From assembly GCF_014203595.1 (NCBI RefSeq), contig NZ_JACHJK010000008.1, forward strand, positions 248,001-312,000: a DNA stretch of 64,000 bases, read 5' to 3'. The stretch comes from Streptomyces echinatus (GTDB lineage: Bacteria > Actinomycetota > Actinomycetes > Streptomycetales > Streptomycetaceae). Below, piece by piece: positions 23,685 to 31,046 of this stretch; the stretch's first letter is position 1, and each line of letters begins with the position of its first letter. A program made the position numbers and the translations under genes. Below the pieces are notes generated by a model. It was not told the DNA's origin, did no database searches, and saw only the letters and a list, made by a program, of their open reading frames with translations.

Positions 23685-23722
23685 GGGTAGTGCCTCTCAG
23701 TGGCCGCTGCTGCCGGTCGCGG

Positions 23723-24682
23723 TCACTTGCCGCCGTTGATCACGGACTTCTTGAGGGCGCCGTCCTGCGCGCCCCACTTCTCGAGGATCTTCTGGTACTC
23801 GCCGTTGGCGATGATGGCGTCCATCGCGGCCTGGAGCGCGTCCCGCAGCTGGGTGTCGCCCTTGGCGACGGCGATGCCGTACGGCGCCGCCTCGACCTGC
23901 TCGCCGACGATCTCGAAGTCCTTGCCGCCGCCGGAGGTCTTCACCGCGTATGCGGCGACCGGGAAGTCGGCGGACACGGCGTCCGCGCCGCCCGAGCGCA
24001 GCCGGGTCTGGGCCTGCTGGTTGTCGTCGAAGGGCTCGATGGCGAGCTTCTTGCCGCTCGGACACTTCTTGGCCTGCTGCTTGGCCAGGTCCTCCGAGGT
24101 GGTGCCACGCTGGACGGCGAGCTTCTTGCCGCACAGGTCGTCCCAGGTCGTGATGCCCTTGGTGTCGCCCTTGCGGGTGTAGATCGAGACGCCGGCGGTC
24201 AGGTAGTCGACGAAGTCGACGCCCTCACCGACCTTCTTGCCGCTGTCCGGGTCGACGCCCTCCTGACGGTTCTTGTTGTCCGTCATCGCCGACATCGCCA
24301 TGTCGTAGCGGTCCGAGCGCAGACCGGTGAGCAGGCCGTCGAAGGTGCCGTTCTGGAAGTCGAACGTCACGCCGAGCTGCTTGCCCAGGGCGTCCGCGAG
24401 GTCGGGGTCCAGGCCGACGACCTTGCCCGCGGAGTCCTTGTACTCGACCGGCGCGTACGCGATGTCCGAGCCGACGCGGATCTTGCCCTTGTTGCGGATG
24501 TCCTGGGGGAGCTTGTCGGCGAGCGGGGCGCTGATGGCGGACGCGCTGCCGGAGCCGGCGTCCTTGTCCTTGGTCTGGTCACCGCAGCCGGTGAGCAGCA
24601 GGGCGCCTGCGACCGCGATCGCACCGGCCGCGGCCAGACGGGAGCGCACGGCGCTGGTACGACGGGTGGAGCTTGCGGTCAT
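23723..24682 (-). CDS. Polar amino-acid ABC transporter, substrate-binding lipoprotein
   Basis: 319-residue extracellular lipoprotein. A signal peptide with twin positive segments ends in the lipobox LLLTGC with the lipidated Cys33. A short Ser/Gly linker leads into the type-2 periplasmic-binding fold (KIRVGSDIAYAPVEYKDSAGKVVGLDPDLADALGKQLG). Conserved ligand residues such as TDNKNRQEGVDFVDYL-type segments are present. The ATG at 24682 is preceded by GGAGG. It is the first gene of the transporter operon; its 5' leader contains a small UUCG-loop hairpin (24734-24747). Confidence 0.93.
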   Translation of the reverse strand: MTASSTRRTSAVRSRLAAAGAIAVAGALLLTGCGDQTKDKDAGSGSASAISAPLADKLPQDIRNKGKIRVGSDIAYAPVEYKDSAGKVVGLDPDLADALGKQLGVTFDFQNGTFDGLLTGLRSDRYDMAMSAMTDNKNRQEGVDPDSGKKVGEGVDFVDYLTAGVSIYTRKGDTKGITTWDDLCGKKLAVQRGTTSEDLAKQQAKKCPSGKKLAIEPFDDNQQAQTRLRSGGADAVSADFPVAAYAVKTSGGGKDFEIVGEQVEAAPYGIAVAKGDTQLRDALQAAMDAIIANGEYQKILEKWGAQDGALKKSVINGGK

Positions 24683-25228
24683 CGTGGTTCCTCCGGCGGA
24701 TGGGAAGAGTTGCCGATGGGTCGACGGAAACACACACCTTCGGGTGTCGCGACCTCGTGGGTTTACGGCATCTTGCCATTCGGACTGCGCCATTCAGGGG
24801 AGTGGAAATGTCAAAATCGGATAACGGGTGACCCCCGAACCGCATCAGGTCGGTACATCCTCGGTCCATAGCCGCAGGATCATCTACGGGAATCCAGCGC
24901 TCCGGCCGGAAAATCTTCGGCATGTCTCACGATGTGATCAGCCGGGCTTGTGTGTTTTCACGCCATTCCGGCCCGTCGGCCGCACGTCACCTCCGCTTCG
25001 CCTCCCGGTTCCGGGGTGTGACCTTGGACCTAATGGACTCGTCGCGGGCACCGTCCGTCCGGTAAGAAGGTTCTTTACACCCCTCATCCGGGGCTCAGGG
25101 CGCGTGTGCGGCGCGCCCGTCGCGTATGGCCTCGCACGTATCAGCAATCGGGCCGTACGCGGTGCCCGCCCACCCCTCACCAGGAGTGGTCGACCCTCAA
25201 ACCATGCATACCTAAGGGGTAAGACAAA
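24683..25228. other. 546-bp divergent intergenic region, transporter versus malic enzyme
   Basis: No gene seen on either strand. It contains a UUCG-loop hairpin (ACACC/GGTGT, 24734-24747) in the transporter leader and a direct repeat GCCATTC at 24775-24781 and 24789-24795. A TTGACA on the minus strand near 24812-24817 might be a -35. The half next to the malic enzyme has no assignable motif apart from the AGGGG ribosome-binding site. Confidence 0.55.
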
Positions 25229-26452
25229 GTGGCAGCGGAGATCGTCAATCCTCGCAGCGACAGCAAAACGGACCAGGACGGCGGGGCCGAGCCCCTCGAT
25301 TCCTTCGATCCGGTGTTCGCGCTGCACCGCGGCGGCAAGATGGCCGTGCAGGCCACCGTGCCGGTCCGCGACAAGGACGACCTTTCCCTCGCGTACACGC
25401 CCGGCGTCGCGCGCGTGTGCACCGCGATCGCGGAACAGCCGGAGCTGGTCAACGACTACACGTGGAAGTCGTCGGTGGTCGCCGTCGTGACCGACGGTAC
25501 GGCCGTGCTCGGACTAGGGGACATCGGTCCGCAGGCCTCCCTCCCCGTCATGGAGGGCAAGGCGATCCTGTTCAAGCAGTTCGGCGGCGTCGACGCGGTG
25601 CCGATCGCGCTCGACTGCACCGACGTGGACGACATCGTCGAGACCGTGGTCCGGCTGGCTCCCTCGTTCGGCGGAGTGAACCTGGAGGACATCTCGGCAC
25701 CCCGGTGCTTCGAGATCGAGAAGCGGCTCCAGGAGCGGCTCGACATCCCGGTCTTCCACGACGACCAGCACGGCACGGCCGTCGTGACCCTCGCGGCGCT
25801 GCGGAACGCGGCGCGGCTGAGCGGGCGCGAGATCGGGCAGCTGCGGGCCGTCATCTCGGGCGCCGGCGCGGCCGGTGTCGCCATCGCCAAGATGCTGGTC
25901 GAGGCCGGCATCGGGGACGTGGCGGTGGCGGACCGCAAGGGCGTCGTGTCGGCCGACCGGGAGGACCTGACCCCGGTCAAGCGCGAGCTGGCCGGATACA
26001 CGAACAAGGCCGGCCTCAGCGGTTCGCTGGAGGACGCCCTCGCGGGCGCGGACGTCTTCATCGGCGTCTCCGGCGGTACGGTCGCCGAGGAGGCCGTGGC
26101 CTCCATGGCCGAGGGTGCCTTCGTCTTCGCGATGGCCAACCCGAACCCGGAGGTCCACCCGGAGGTGGCGCACAAGTACGCGGCGGTCGTCGCGACCGGG
26201 CGCTCCGACTTCCCGAACCAGATCAACAACGTGCTGGCCTTCCCCGGGATCTTCGCGGGCGCGCTGCAGGTGCGGGCCTCGCGGATCACGGAAGGGATGA
26301 AGATCGCGGCCGCGGAGGCGCTGGCCGCGGTGGTCGGTGACGATCTCGCCGCCGACTACGTCATTCCCTCGCCGTTCGACGAGCGGGTCGCCCCGGCCGT
26401 GACCGCGGCGGTGGCCGCCGCCGCTCGCGCCGAGGGCGTCGCGCGTCGCTGA
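25229..26452 (+). CDS. NAD(P)-dependent malic enzyme
   Basis: 407-residue short-form malic enzyme, oxidatively decarboxylating malate to pyruvate. The malic N-terminal domain contains DLSLAYTPGVARVCTAI and TDGTAVLGLGDIGPQASLPVMEGK with the catalytic Lys region. Metal-binding Glu/Asp are in NLEDISAPRCFEIE and FHDDQHGTA. The NAD-binding domain has the SGAGAAGVAIAKML loop, and NPEVHPE/NNVLAFPGIFAGAL are conserved. I believe the S. coelicolor orthologue is the NADP-dependent enzyme linked to lipid and antibiotic precursor supply; cofactor choice is not certain from sequence. GTG start with AGGGG upstream. Confidence 0.93.
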   Translation: MAAEIVNPRSDSKTDQDGGAEPLDSFDPVFALHRGGKMAVQATVPVRDKDDLSLAYTPGVARVCTAIAEQPELVNDYTWKSSVVAVVTDGTAVLGLGDIGPQASLPVMEGKAILFKQFGGVDAVPIALDCTDVDDIVETVVRLAPSFGGVNLEDISAPRCFEIEKRLQERLDIPVFHDDQHGTAVVTLAALRNAARLSGREIGQLRAVISGAGAAGVAIAKMLVEAGIGDVAVADRKGVVSADREDLTPVKRELAGYTNKAGLSGSLEDALAGADVFIGVSGGTVAEEAVASMAEGAFVFAMANPNPEVHPEVAHKYAAVVATGRSDFPNQINNVLAFPGIFAGALQVRASRITEGMKIAAAEALAAVVGDDLAADYVIPSPFDERVAPAVTAAVAAAARAEGVARR

Positions 26453-26465
26453 CGTCACGCAGAAT

Positions 26466-26489
26466 GGCCCCGTCCGCCCGGACGGGGCC
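26466..26489 (+). terminator. Terminator of the malic enzyme gene
   Basis: Perfect 10-bp stem GGCCCCGTCC/GGACGGGGCC with a 4-nt loop followed by ATTTCCTTCTT. A second, partial copy of the downstream arm follows about 30 bp later. Confidence 0.85.
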
Positions 26490-26679
26490 ATTTCCTTCTT
26501 CACCCCCGCCCGCCCGGACGGGGCCGGCTCCTTCTTCACCCGTCCCGCCCGCCCGCGTGCCGCCAAGGCCCCGGGCCGCCGGTGCCGGGCTGCGCCGCAC
26601 GGGTGCCGTCACGCAAGAGGGCATGTGTCACAGCCCCGCGCGGTTCCGCCGACCGCACCGCGCACCTATCGTCGGCAGC

Positions 26680-27645
26680 ATGTTCGCTGCCTACGCCGCC
26701 CGAATCGACCGCGACCAGCCGCTCACCGGCCTTGAGTTGGGGGAGCGTCCGGCTCCCGGGGTCCGTCCCGGCTGGAGCACCATCACGGTGCGGGCCGCTT
26801 CCCTCAACCACCACGACCTCTGGTCCCTGCGGGGCGTCGGCCTGCCGGAGGAACGGCTGCCGATGATCCTCGGCTGCGACGCCGCCGGCGTCGACGCGGA
26901 CGGCAACGAGGTCGTCCTGCACTCCGTCATCGGCCAGACCGGCCACGGCGTCGGCCCCGGCGAGCCGCGCTCCATCCTCACCGAGCGCTATCAGGGCACC
27001 TTCGCCGAACAGGTCGCCGTGCCGACCTGGAACGTCCTGCCCAAGCCGAAGGAGCTGTCCTTCGCCGAGGCGGCCTGTCTGCCGACGGCCTGGCTGACGG
27101 CGTACCGGATGCTGTTCACCAACGCCGGGGTACGACCTGGTGACTCGGTCCTGGTGCAGGGGGCGGGCGGCGGTGTCGCCACGGCCGCGATCGTCCTCGG
27201 CAAGGCGGCCGGGCTGCGGGTCTTCGCCACCAGCCGGGACGAGGCGAAGCGGAAGCGGGCACTGGAGCTCGGGGCGGTGGAGGCCGTCGAGCCCGGGGCG
27301 CGGCTGCCGCAGCGGGTGGACGCCGTCATCGAGACCGTGGGCGCCGCCACCTGGTCGCACTCGGTGAAGTCCCTGCGGCCCGGCGGCACGCTGGTGATCT
27401 CCGGTGCCACCAGCGGGGACCGGCCCTCGCACGCCGAGCTGACCCGGATCTTCTTCCTGGAGCTGAAGGTGGTCGGTTCCACGATGGGCACCAAGGACGA
27501 GCTGGAGGACCTGCTGTCCTTCTGTGCCACGACCGGCGTACGGCCCGTCATCGACGAGGAGCTGCCGCTGGACCGGGCCCGCGAGGGCTTCGAACGGCTG
27601 GCGTCCGGCGAACAGTTCGGGAAGATCGTGCTGACCAACTCCTGA
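26680..27645 (+). CDS. Zinc-binding-type/quinone oxidoreductase, MDR superfamily
   Basis: 321-residue medium-chain dehydrogenase/reductase. The GroES-like N-terminus contains VRAASLNHHDLWSLRGVG and GCDAAGVD. The Rossmann domain has VLVQGAGGGVATAAIVLGKAAG as the nucleotide-binding loop. The structural-zinc cysteines are absent, so it resembles quinone oxidoreductases rather than alcohol dehydrogenases. Substrate unknown. The ATG at 26680 is chosen because upstream sequence is a low-complexity continuation of the malic-enzyme terminator region. A U-rich hairpin terminator follows. Confidence 0.88.
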   Translation: MFAAYAARIDRDQPLTGLELGERPAPGVRPGWSTITVRAASLNHHDLWSLRGVGLPEERLPMILGCDAAGVDADGNEVVLHSVIGQTGHGVGPGEPRSILTERYQGTFAEQVAVPTWNVLPKPKELSFAEAACLPTAWLTAYRMLFTNAGVRPGDSVLVQGAGGGVATAAIVLGKAAGLRVFATSRDEAKRKRALELGAVEAVEPGARLPQRVDAVIETVGAATWSHSVKSLRPGGTLVISGATSGDRPSHAELTRIFFLELKVVGSTMGTKDELEDLLSFCATTGVRPVIDEELPLDRAREGFERLASGEQFGKIVLTNS

Positions 27646-27670
27646 GAACCGGGGGGATGTCGGGCAGACA

Positions 27671-27697
27671 GGCGGGTCCGGAGGCACCGGACCCGCC
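27671..27697 (+). terminator. Terminator of the oxidoreductase gene
   Basis: 10-bp stem GGCGGGTCCG/CGGACCCGCC with a 7-nt loop, then TTT. Confidence 0.75.
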
Positions 27698-27759
27698 TTT
27701 CCCGTACCCCGTGTGTCAACCGCGGTCGACGTCGGCGCGTGAGGTCGGTCGGGTCGGGC

Positions 27760-28821
27760 TCAGTGGGGTGGGGTGTGGAGCAGGGAGGCGATGTGGGCCG
27801 CCGCTGTGGAGAGGTGGTGGCGGGCCTCGCGGAGCTGGGTGGGGGTGACGCCGTGGTCGCGGGCCGCGTCGCGGATGTCGTCGCGGAAGCGGTCCAGGAG
27901 GCGGTCCAGGTCGCGGGCCGGGTCGCCGGTGGAGTCCCCGTGCGCCCAGGAGGGCTCGAACTCGGCGGGGAAGTCCTCCGCGGCGGAGGTGTGGTGCGGT
28001 TGCGCGGCGGGCGCGGACTTCGGCGCTCCTTCGGCGGCGCGGCCGAAGCCCCAGTCCCGGCCGAACTCCTTGCCGTAGTCCTTCCCGAACTCACCGAACT
28101 CCTTGGCCAGTTCGGTCAGTCCCTCGCGGACGCCGGTCGGCCAGTCACCGCGCGTGAAGTGGTCCTGGACCCGGTCCTGGACCCGCCGGGCGATGCGCTG
28201 CATCTCCTCCTGGGCCTGGGCCCGCGCCCGTGTCTGCGCCTCCTGTGCCTGGCGCCGGGCCCGCTGGGCCTCCTCACGGGCCCGGCGGCTCTCGTCCTTC
28301 GCGCGCCGCGCCTGCTCCTTCCACTCCTGCTTGACCCGGCGCATCTCCTCCTTGGCGGCCTTCCACGCCTCCTTGTCGCCCATCTCGCCGTACTCCCCGT
28401 AGGGCGCCCCGGCCCCGGACGGCTTCGTGTCCCGGCGGGCCTCGGAGGCGGCGGCGCGCATCTCGCGGCGCAGGTCGCCGGCCGCGCCGCGCACGTCGGC
28501 CCTTATCTCGGCGGCCAGTTCCGCGACCGACTCGCGGATCTCCAGCTCCAGGTCGGCCAGCTCGCCGCTGCGGTCGGCCAGTTCGGCGCGGCCCGCGTCG
28601 GTGATGGCGTACACCTTGCGGCCGCCCTCGGTGGTGTGCCGGACCAGGCCCTCCGCCTCCAGCTTGGCCAGGCGGGGGTAGACCGTGCCCGCCGAGGGGG
28701 CGTAGAGGCCCTGGAAGCGTTCCTCCAGGAGCCTGATCACCTCGTACCCGTGGCGCGGGGCCTCGTCGAGCAGCTTGAGCAGGTACAGGCGGAGGCGGCC
28801 GTGGGCGAAGACGGGGGCCAT
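27760..28821 (-). CDS. PadR-family regulator with long coiled-coil extension
   Basis: 353 residues. The PadR winged helix (about 1-80: LRLYLLKLLDEAPRHGYEVIRLLEERF, then YPRLAKLEAEGLV) is followed by a highly charged helical region (about 85-240, rich in Glu, Arg, Ala, Gln) that is surely coiled coil. A C-terminal helical domain (about 300-353, DLDRLLDRFRDDIRDAARDHG) ends it. Most PadR proteins are 110-190 residues, so the extension is notable. It is 1 bp downstream of the DUF4097 gene in the same operon, and probably represses it from the palindrome at 29984-29993. Confidence 0.9.
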   Translation of the reverse strand: MAPVFAHGRLRLYLLKLLDEAPRHGYEVIRLLEERFQGLYAPSAGTVYPRLAKLEAEGLVRHTTEGGRKVYAITDAGRAELADRSGELADLELEIRESVAELAAEIRADVRGAAGDLRREMRAAASEARRDTKPSGAGAPYGEYGEMGDKEAWKAAKEEMRRVKQEWKEQARRAKDESRRAREEAQRARRQAQEAQTRARAQAQEEMQRIARRVQDRVQDHFTRGDWPTGVREGLTELAKEFGEFGKDYGKEFGRDWGFGRAAEGAPKSAPAAQPHHTSAAEDFPAEFEPSWAHGDSTGDPARDLDRLLDRFRDDIRDAARDHGVTPTQLREARHHLSTAAAHIASLLHTPPH

Positions 28822-28822
28822 G

Positions 28823-29926
28823 TCAGAGCACCTTCTTGTCGGTCGTGCCGTCGGCCGGGGCGCCGGTGGCGCCGGCGTCCTGGCCGGAGACGGAATTGTC
28901 TCCCGGGGCGGTCGGGGAGTGGTCCGCCGGGTGGGGTGCGGTGCCGGTCGTGTCGGTGCCGTCCGTGCCGGTGCCGTCCGTGTCCGTGCCGGTCGTGTCG
29001 GTGCCGCTGGTGCCGAGGCCGGTCGTGGCGGCTGTCGTCGTGCCCGTTGTGCCCGTCGTGGGCGTGCTCGTGCCTGAGGTCTCCGGGGGCTCGGTCTCCC
29101 AGGGGGTGGTGTCCTCGTCCTCCCCGGGCGGGCGGCGCAGCAGGGCGATCGAGCCGGAGACCGTGGTGGCCCGTAGTCTCCCTGTGCCCGCGCCGAGGCG
29201 GCCGGTGATCTTGTGGGCTCCCCACTGGCCGTGCACCCGCAGTCCGTCGAAGGCGTTGGAGATCGTGCCGCTCGCGGTGTTCGCCTCCACCTCGGCGTCC
29301 GCCGGGTGCGGCAGGCGGATGGCGATCTCGCCGGAGACGCTGGTGAGGCCGACGTCCGTGGGGCCGTCCGGGTCCAGGTCGACGATCATCGAGCCGCTGA
29401 CGGTGTCGGCCCGCACGAAGGGGCCCGAGCCCTCGACGACCGTCAGGTCTCCCGAGACCGAGTGGAACTTCAGGTCGCCGGTGACCGCCTGGGCCTCCAG
29501 GCTCCCCGAGACGGTGTCCGCGCGGACCGGGCCGGAGACGCCGACCAGAGTGGTGTCGCCGGTCACGCCTTTGACCACGACGGGTCCGCGGACGCCGGAG
29601 ACGACCGCGCCCGCGCCGACCACGCCCACTTCCACGCGGGTACCGGCGGGGACCGCCAGGGAGACGACGGCGCTGCGCCGCCAGCCCTTGCGGTCGAGCC
29701 ACTTCAGGAAGCCCTTCCAGGGCAGGTCGTCGTAGCCCACGGTGAGGGTGGTGCCGTTGCGGGCCACCAGCAGGGGCGGGCCCTCTATCTCCGAGATCTC
29801 CAGGCGCGCGGAGGCCTCGTCCGTGCCCACGACGTTCACCGTGCCGTTGACCAGACGGACCTGGAGATCGCGCACGGGCGTGTCGAAGGTCAGCTTCTGG
29901 GGTTCGGTGACGGACCACTCGGGCAT
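28823..29926 (-). CDS. DUF4097 beta-solenoid protein
   Basis: 367 residues. The DUF4097 (adhesin-like) body, about 1-260, is a series of roughly 20-residue strands repeating VxGxxxVxxVSG-like phrases (ADTVSGSLEAQAV, HSVSGDLTVVEGSG), predicted to form a right-handed beta-solenoid. The tail (about 275-367) is Thr/Gly/Asp-rich and low-complexity. No signal peptide or membrane anchor, so it is probably cytoplasmic despite the adhesin label. The ATG at 29926 has GAGGAGG upstream. First gene of an operon with the PadR regulator. Function unknown. Confidence 0.85.
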   Translation of the reverse strand: MPEWSVTEPQKLTFDTPVRDLQVRLVNGTVNVVGTDEASARLEISEIEGPPLLVARNGTTLTVGYDDLPWKGFLKWLDRKGWRRSAVVSLAVPAGTRVEVGVVGAGAVVSGVRGPVVVKGVTGDTTLVGVSGPVRADTVSGSLEAQAVTGDLKFHSVSGDLTVVEGSGPFVRADTVSGSMIVDLDPDGPTDVGLTSVSGEIAIRLPHPADAEVEANTASGTISNAFDGLRVHGQWGAHKITGRLGAGTGRLRATTVSGSIALLRRPPGEDEDTTPWETEPPETSGTSTPTTGTTGTTTAATTGLGTSGTDTTGTDTDGTGTDGTDTTGTAPHPADHSPTAPGDNSVSGQDAGATGAPADGTTDKKVL

Positions 29927-30266
29927 GGGGCCTCCTCGGCCGGGCACGGTCGCGACGCGCCATATCGCGTCCTCTGATAAACACGATATATCGCGGCCTT
30001 GGGAAGTCAAGGCGGACGGGAAGAGTCGAGACGGACGAGGGCCAAGACGGCCTCCGGCGTGCGCCGCTGGGCGGGAAGCGGTGTGCGGAGCGTAGGAGGG
30101 GTGTGCGGGCGGACGCGCCGGCGCGGGGGAGGTGTGCGCGGGGGCGGTGTGCGCGGGGGCGGTGGCCCGAACCGTGCGGTGGCTCCCGGGACGCCGGCCC
30201 GGCCGGGGCGCATAGGCTGGTGGGAGTTATTTCCAGGCTGGATGTGAACGCAGGAGACGCACCCCT
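29927..30266. other. Intergenic region upstream of the DUF4097-padR operon
   Basis: No gene. It contains the PadR-type palindrome (29984-29993) and a 15-bp tandem duplication GGTGTGCGCGGGGGC at 30131-30145 and 30146-30160. Confidence 0.6.
29984..29993. promoter_or_regulatory. Candidate PadR operator
   Basis: Perfect palindrome CGATATATCG, extended on the right to ATATCGCG. A further ATATCGCG occurs at about 29962-29969. It lies 58 bp upstream of the DUF4097 start, where the operon promoter should be. Confidence 0.5.
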
Positions 30267-30446
30267 ATGTACTTCACCGACCGCGGTATCGAGGAGTTGG
30301 AGAAGCGGCGCGGCGAGGAAGAGGTCACCTTCGAGTGGCTTGCCGAGCAGTTGCGCACGTTCGTGGATCTGAACCCGGACTTCGAGGTGCCCGTGGAGCG
30401 CCTCGCCACCTGGCTCGCCCGGCTCGACGACGAGGACGACGAGTAG
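30267..30446 (+). CDS. DUF6104 family small protein
   Basis: 59-residue acidic protein MYFTDRGIEELEKRRGEEEV... ending DDEDDE. I recognise it as the conserved actinobacterial DUF6104 family. It is mostly helical (EELEKRRG, FEWLAEQLRTFVDL, ERLATWLARL) and of unknown function. GGAG lies about 11 nt upstream of the ATG. Monocistronic, located between the DUF4097 operon and the conflict-system block. Confidence 0.85.
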   Translation: MYFTDRGIEELEKRRGEEEVTFEWLAEQLRTFVDLNPDFEVPVERLATWLARLDDEDDE

Positions 30447-30635
30447 GCGAGACGCGCCAAAGACGAGTAGGCGCGATAGGCGAGTAGGCGCGGCGCGCTG
30501 ACACCGTGGCGGTACGGCTGCTTCCGGGCCCTGGGGGGTGATGGCCAGCCGTGTCGTTCACCGGCTCTCGTCTTTCTCTCCCCCTCTTCCCTCCCGGGAG
30601 TTAGCCTTCTCCTCCCATCGGCGAACGGGGGCGTC

Positions 30636-31046
30636 ATGGCTGGAGGAGTCGAACGTGTGCGCCTGGACGACGGAACCGTCGTCTGGGCCCGGATCCGCGC
30701 GGCCGACGAGGAGGAGCTGAACGAGGGCGGCTACTGGGACACCGGACTCGGCGGCCGGGTCGTCGACATGGCGGAGGGGCTGGCCGGCACGGTCGGCGGT
30801 GTCGTGCGCTCCCTGCGCGCCGGTCTGGAGGCACCGGCACCCGTCGAGGTCTCCGTCAGCTTCGGCATCGAACTGACGGCGCAGTCGGGCAAGATAGTGA
30901 GCGCCATCGCGGAGGGCGGCGGCACGTCCTCCCTCACCGTGTCCCTGACCTGGACCGAACCGGCCTCGGTGGCGGACGGCGCGGATCCCGCCGCGCCGGG
31001 CGGCACGGTCGTACCGCCGCAGAGCCCGGCCACCGGCGCCGTATGA
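30636..31046 (+). CDS. Trypco1 domain protein (CU044_2847-like)
   Basis: 136 residues, with a beta-rich domain at about 1-110: VERVRLDDGTVVWARI, then VEVSVSFGIELTAQSGKIVSAI and SSLTVSLTW. This is the trypsin-co-occurring domain 1 family, small proteins found beside trypsin-like proteases in predicted bacterial conflict systems. The C-terminus is low-complexity. The stop overlaps the protease start (ATGA, 31043-31046), so the two are translationally coupled and presumably act together, perhaps as substrate or regulator. First gene of the seven-gene block. Confidence 0.85.
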   Translation: MAGGVERVRLDDGTVVWARIRAADEEELNEGGYWDTGLGGRVVDMAEGLAGTVGGVVRSLRAGLEAPAPVEVSVSFGIELTAQSGKIVSAIAEGGGTSSLTVSLTWTEPASVADGADPAAPGGTVVPPQSPATGAV

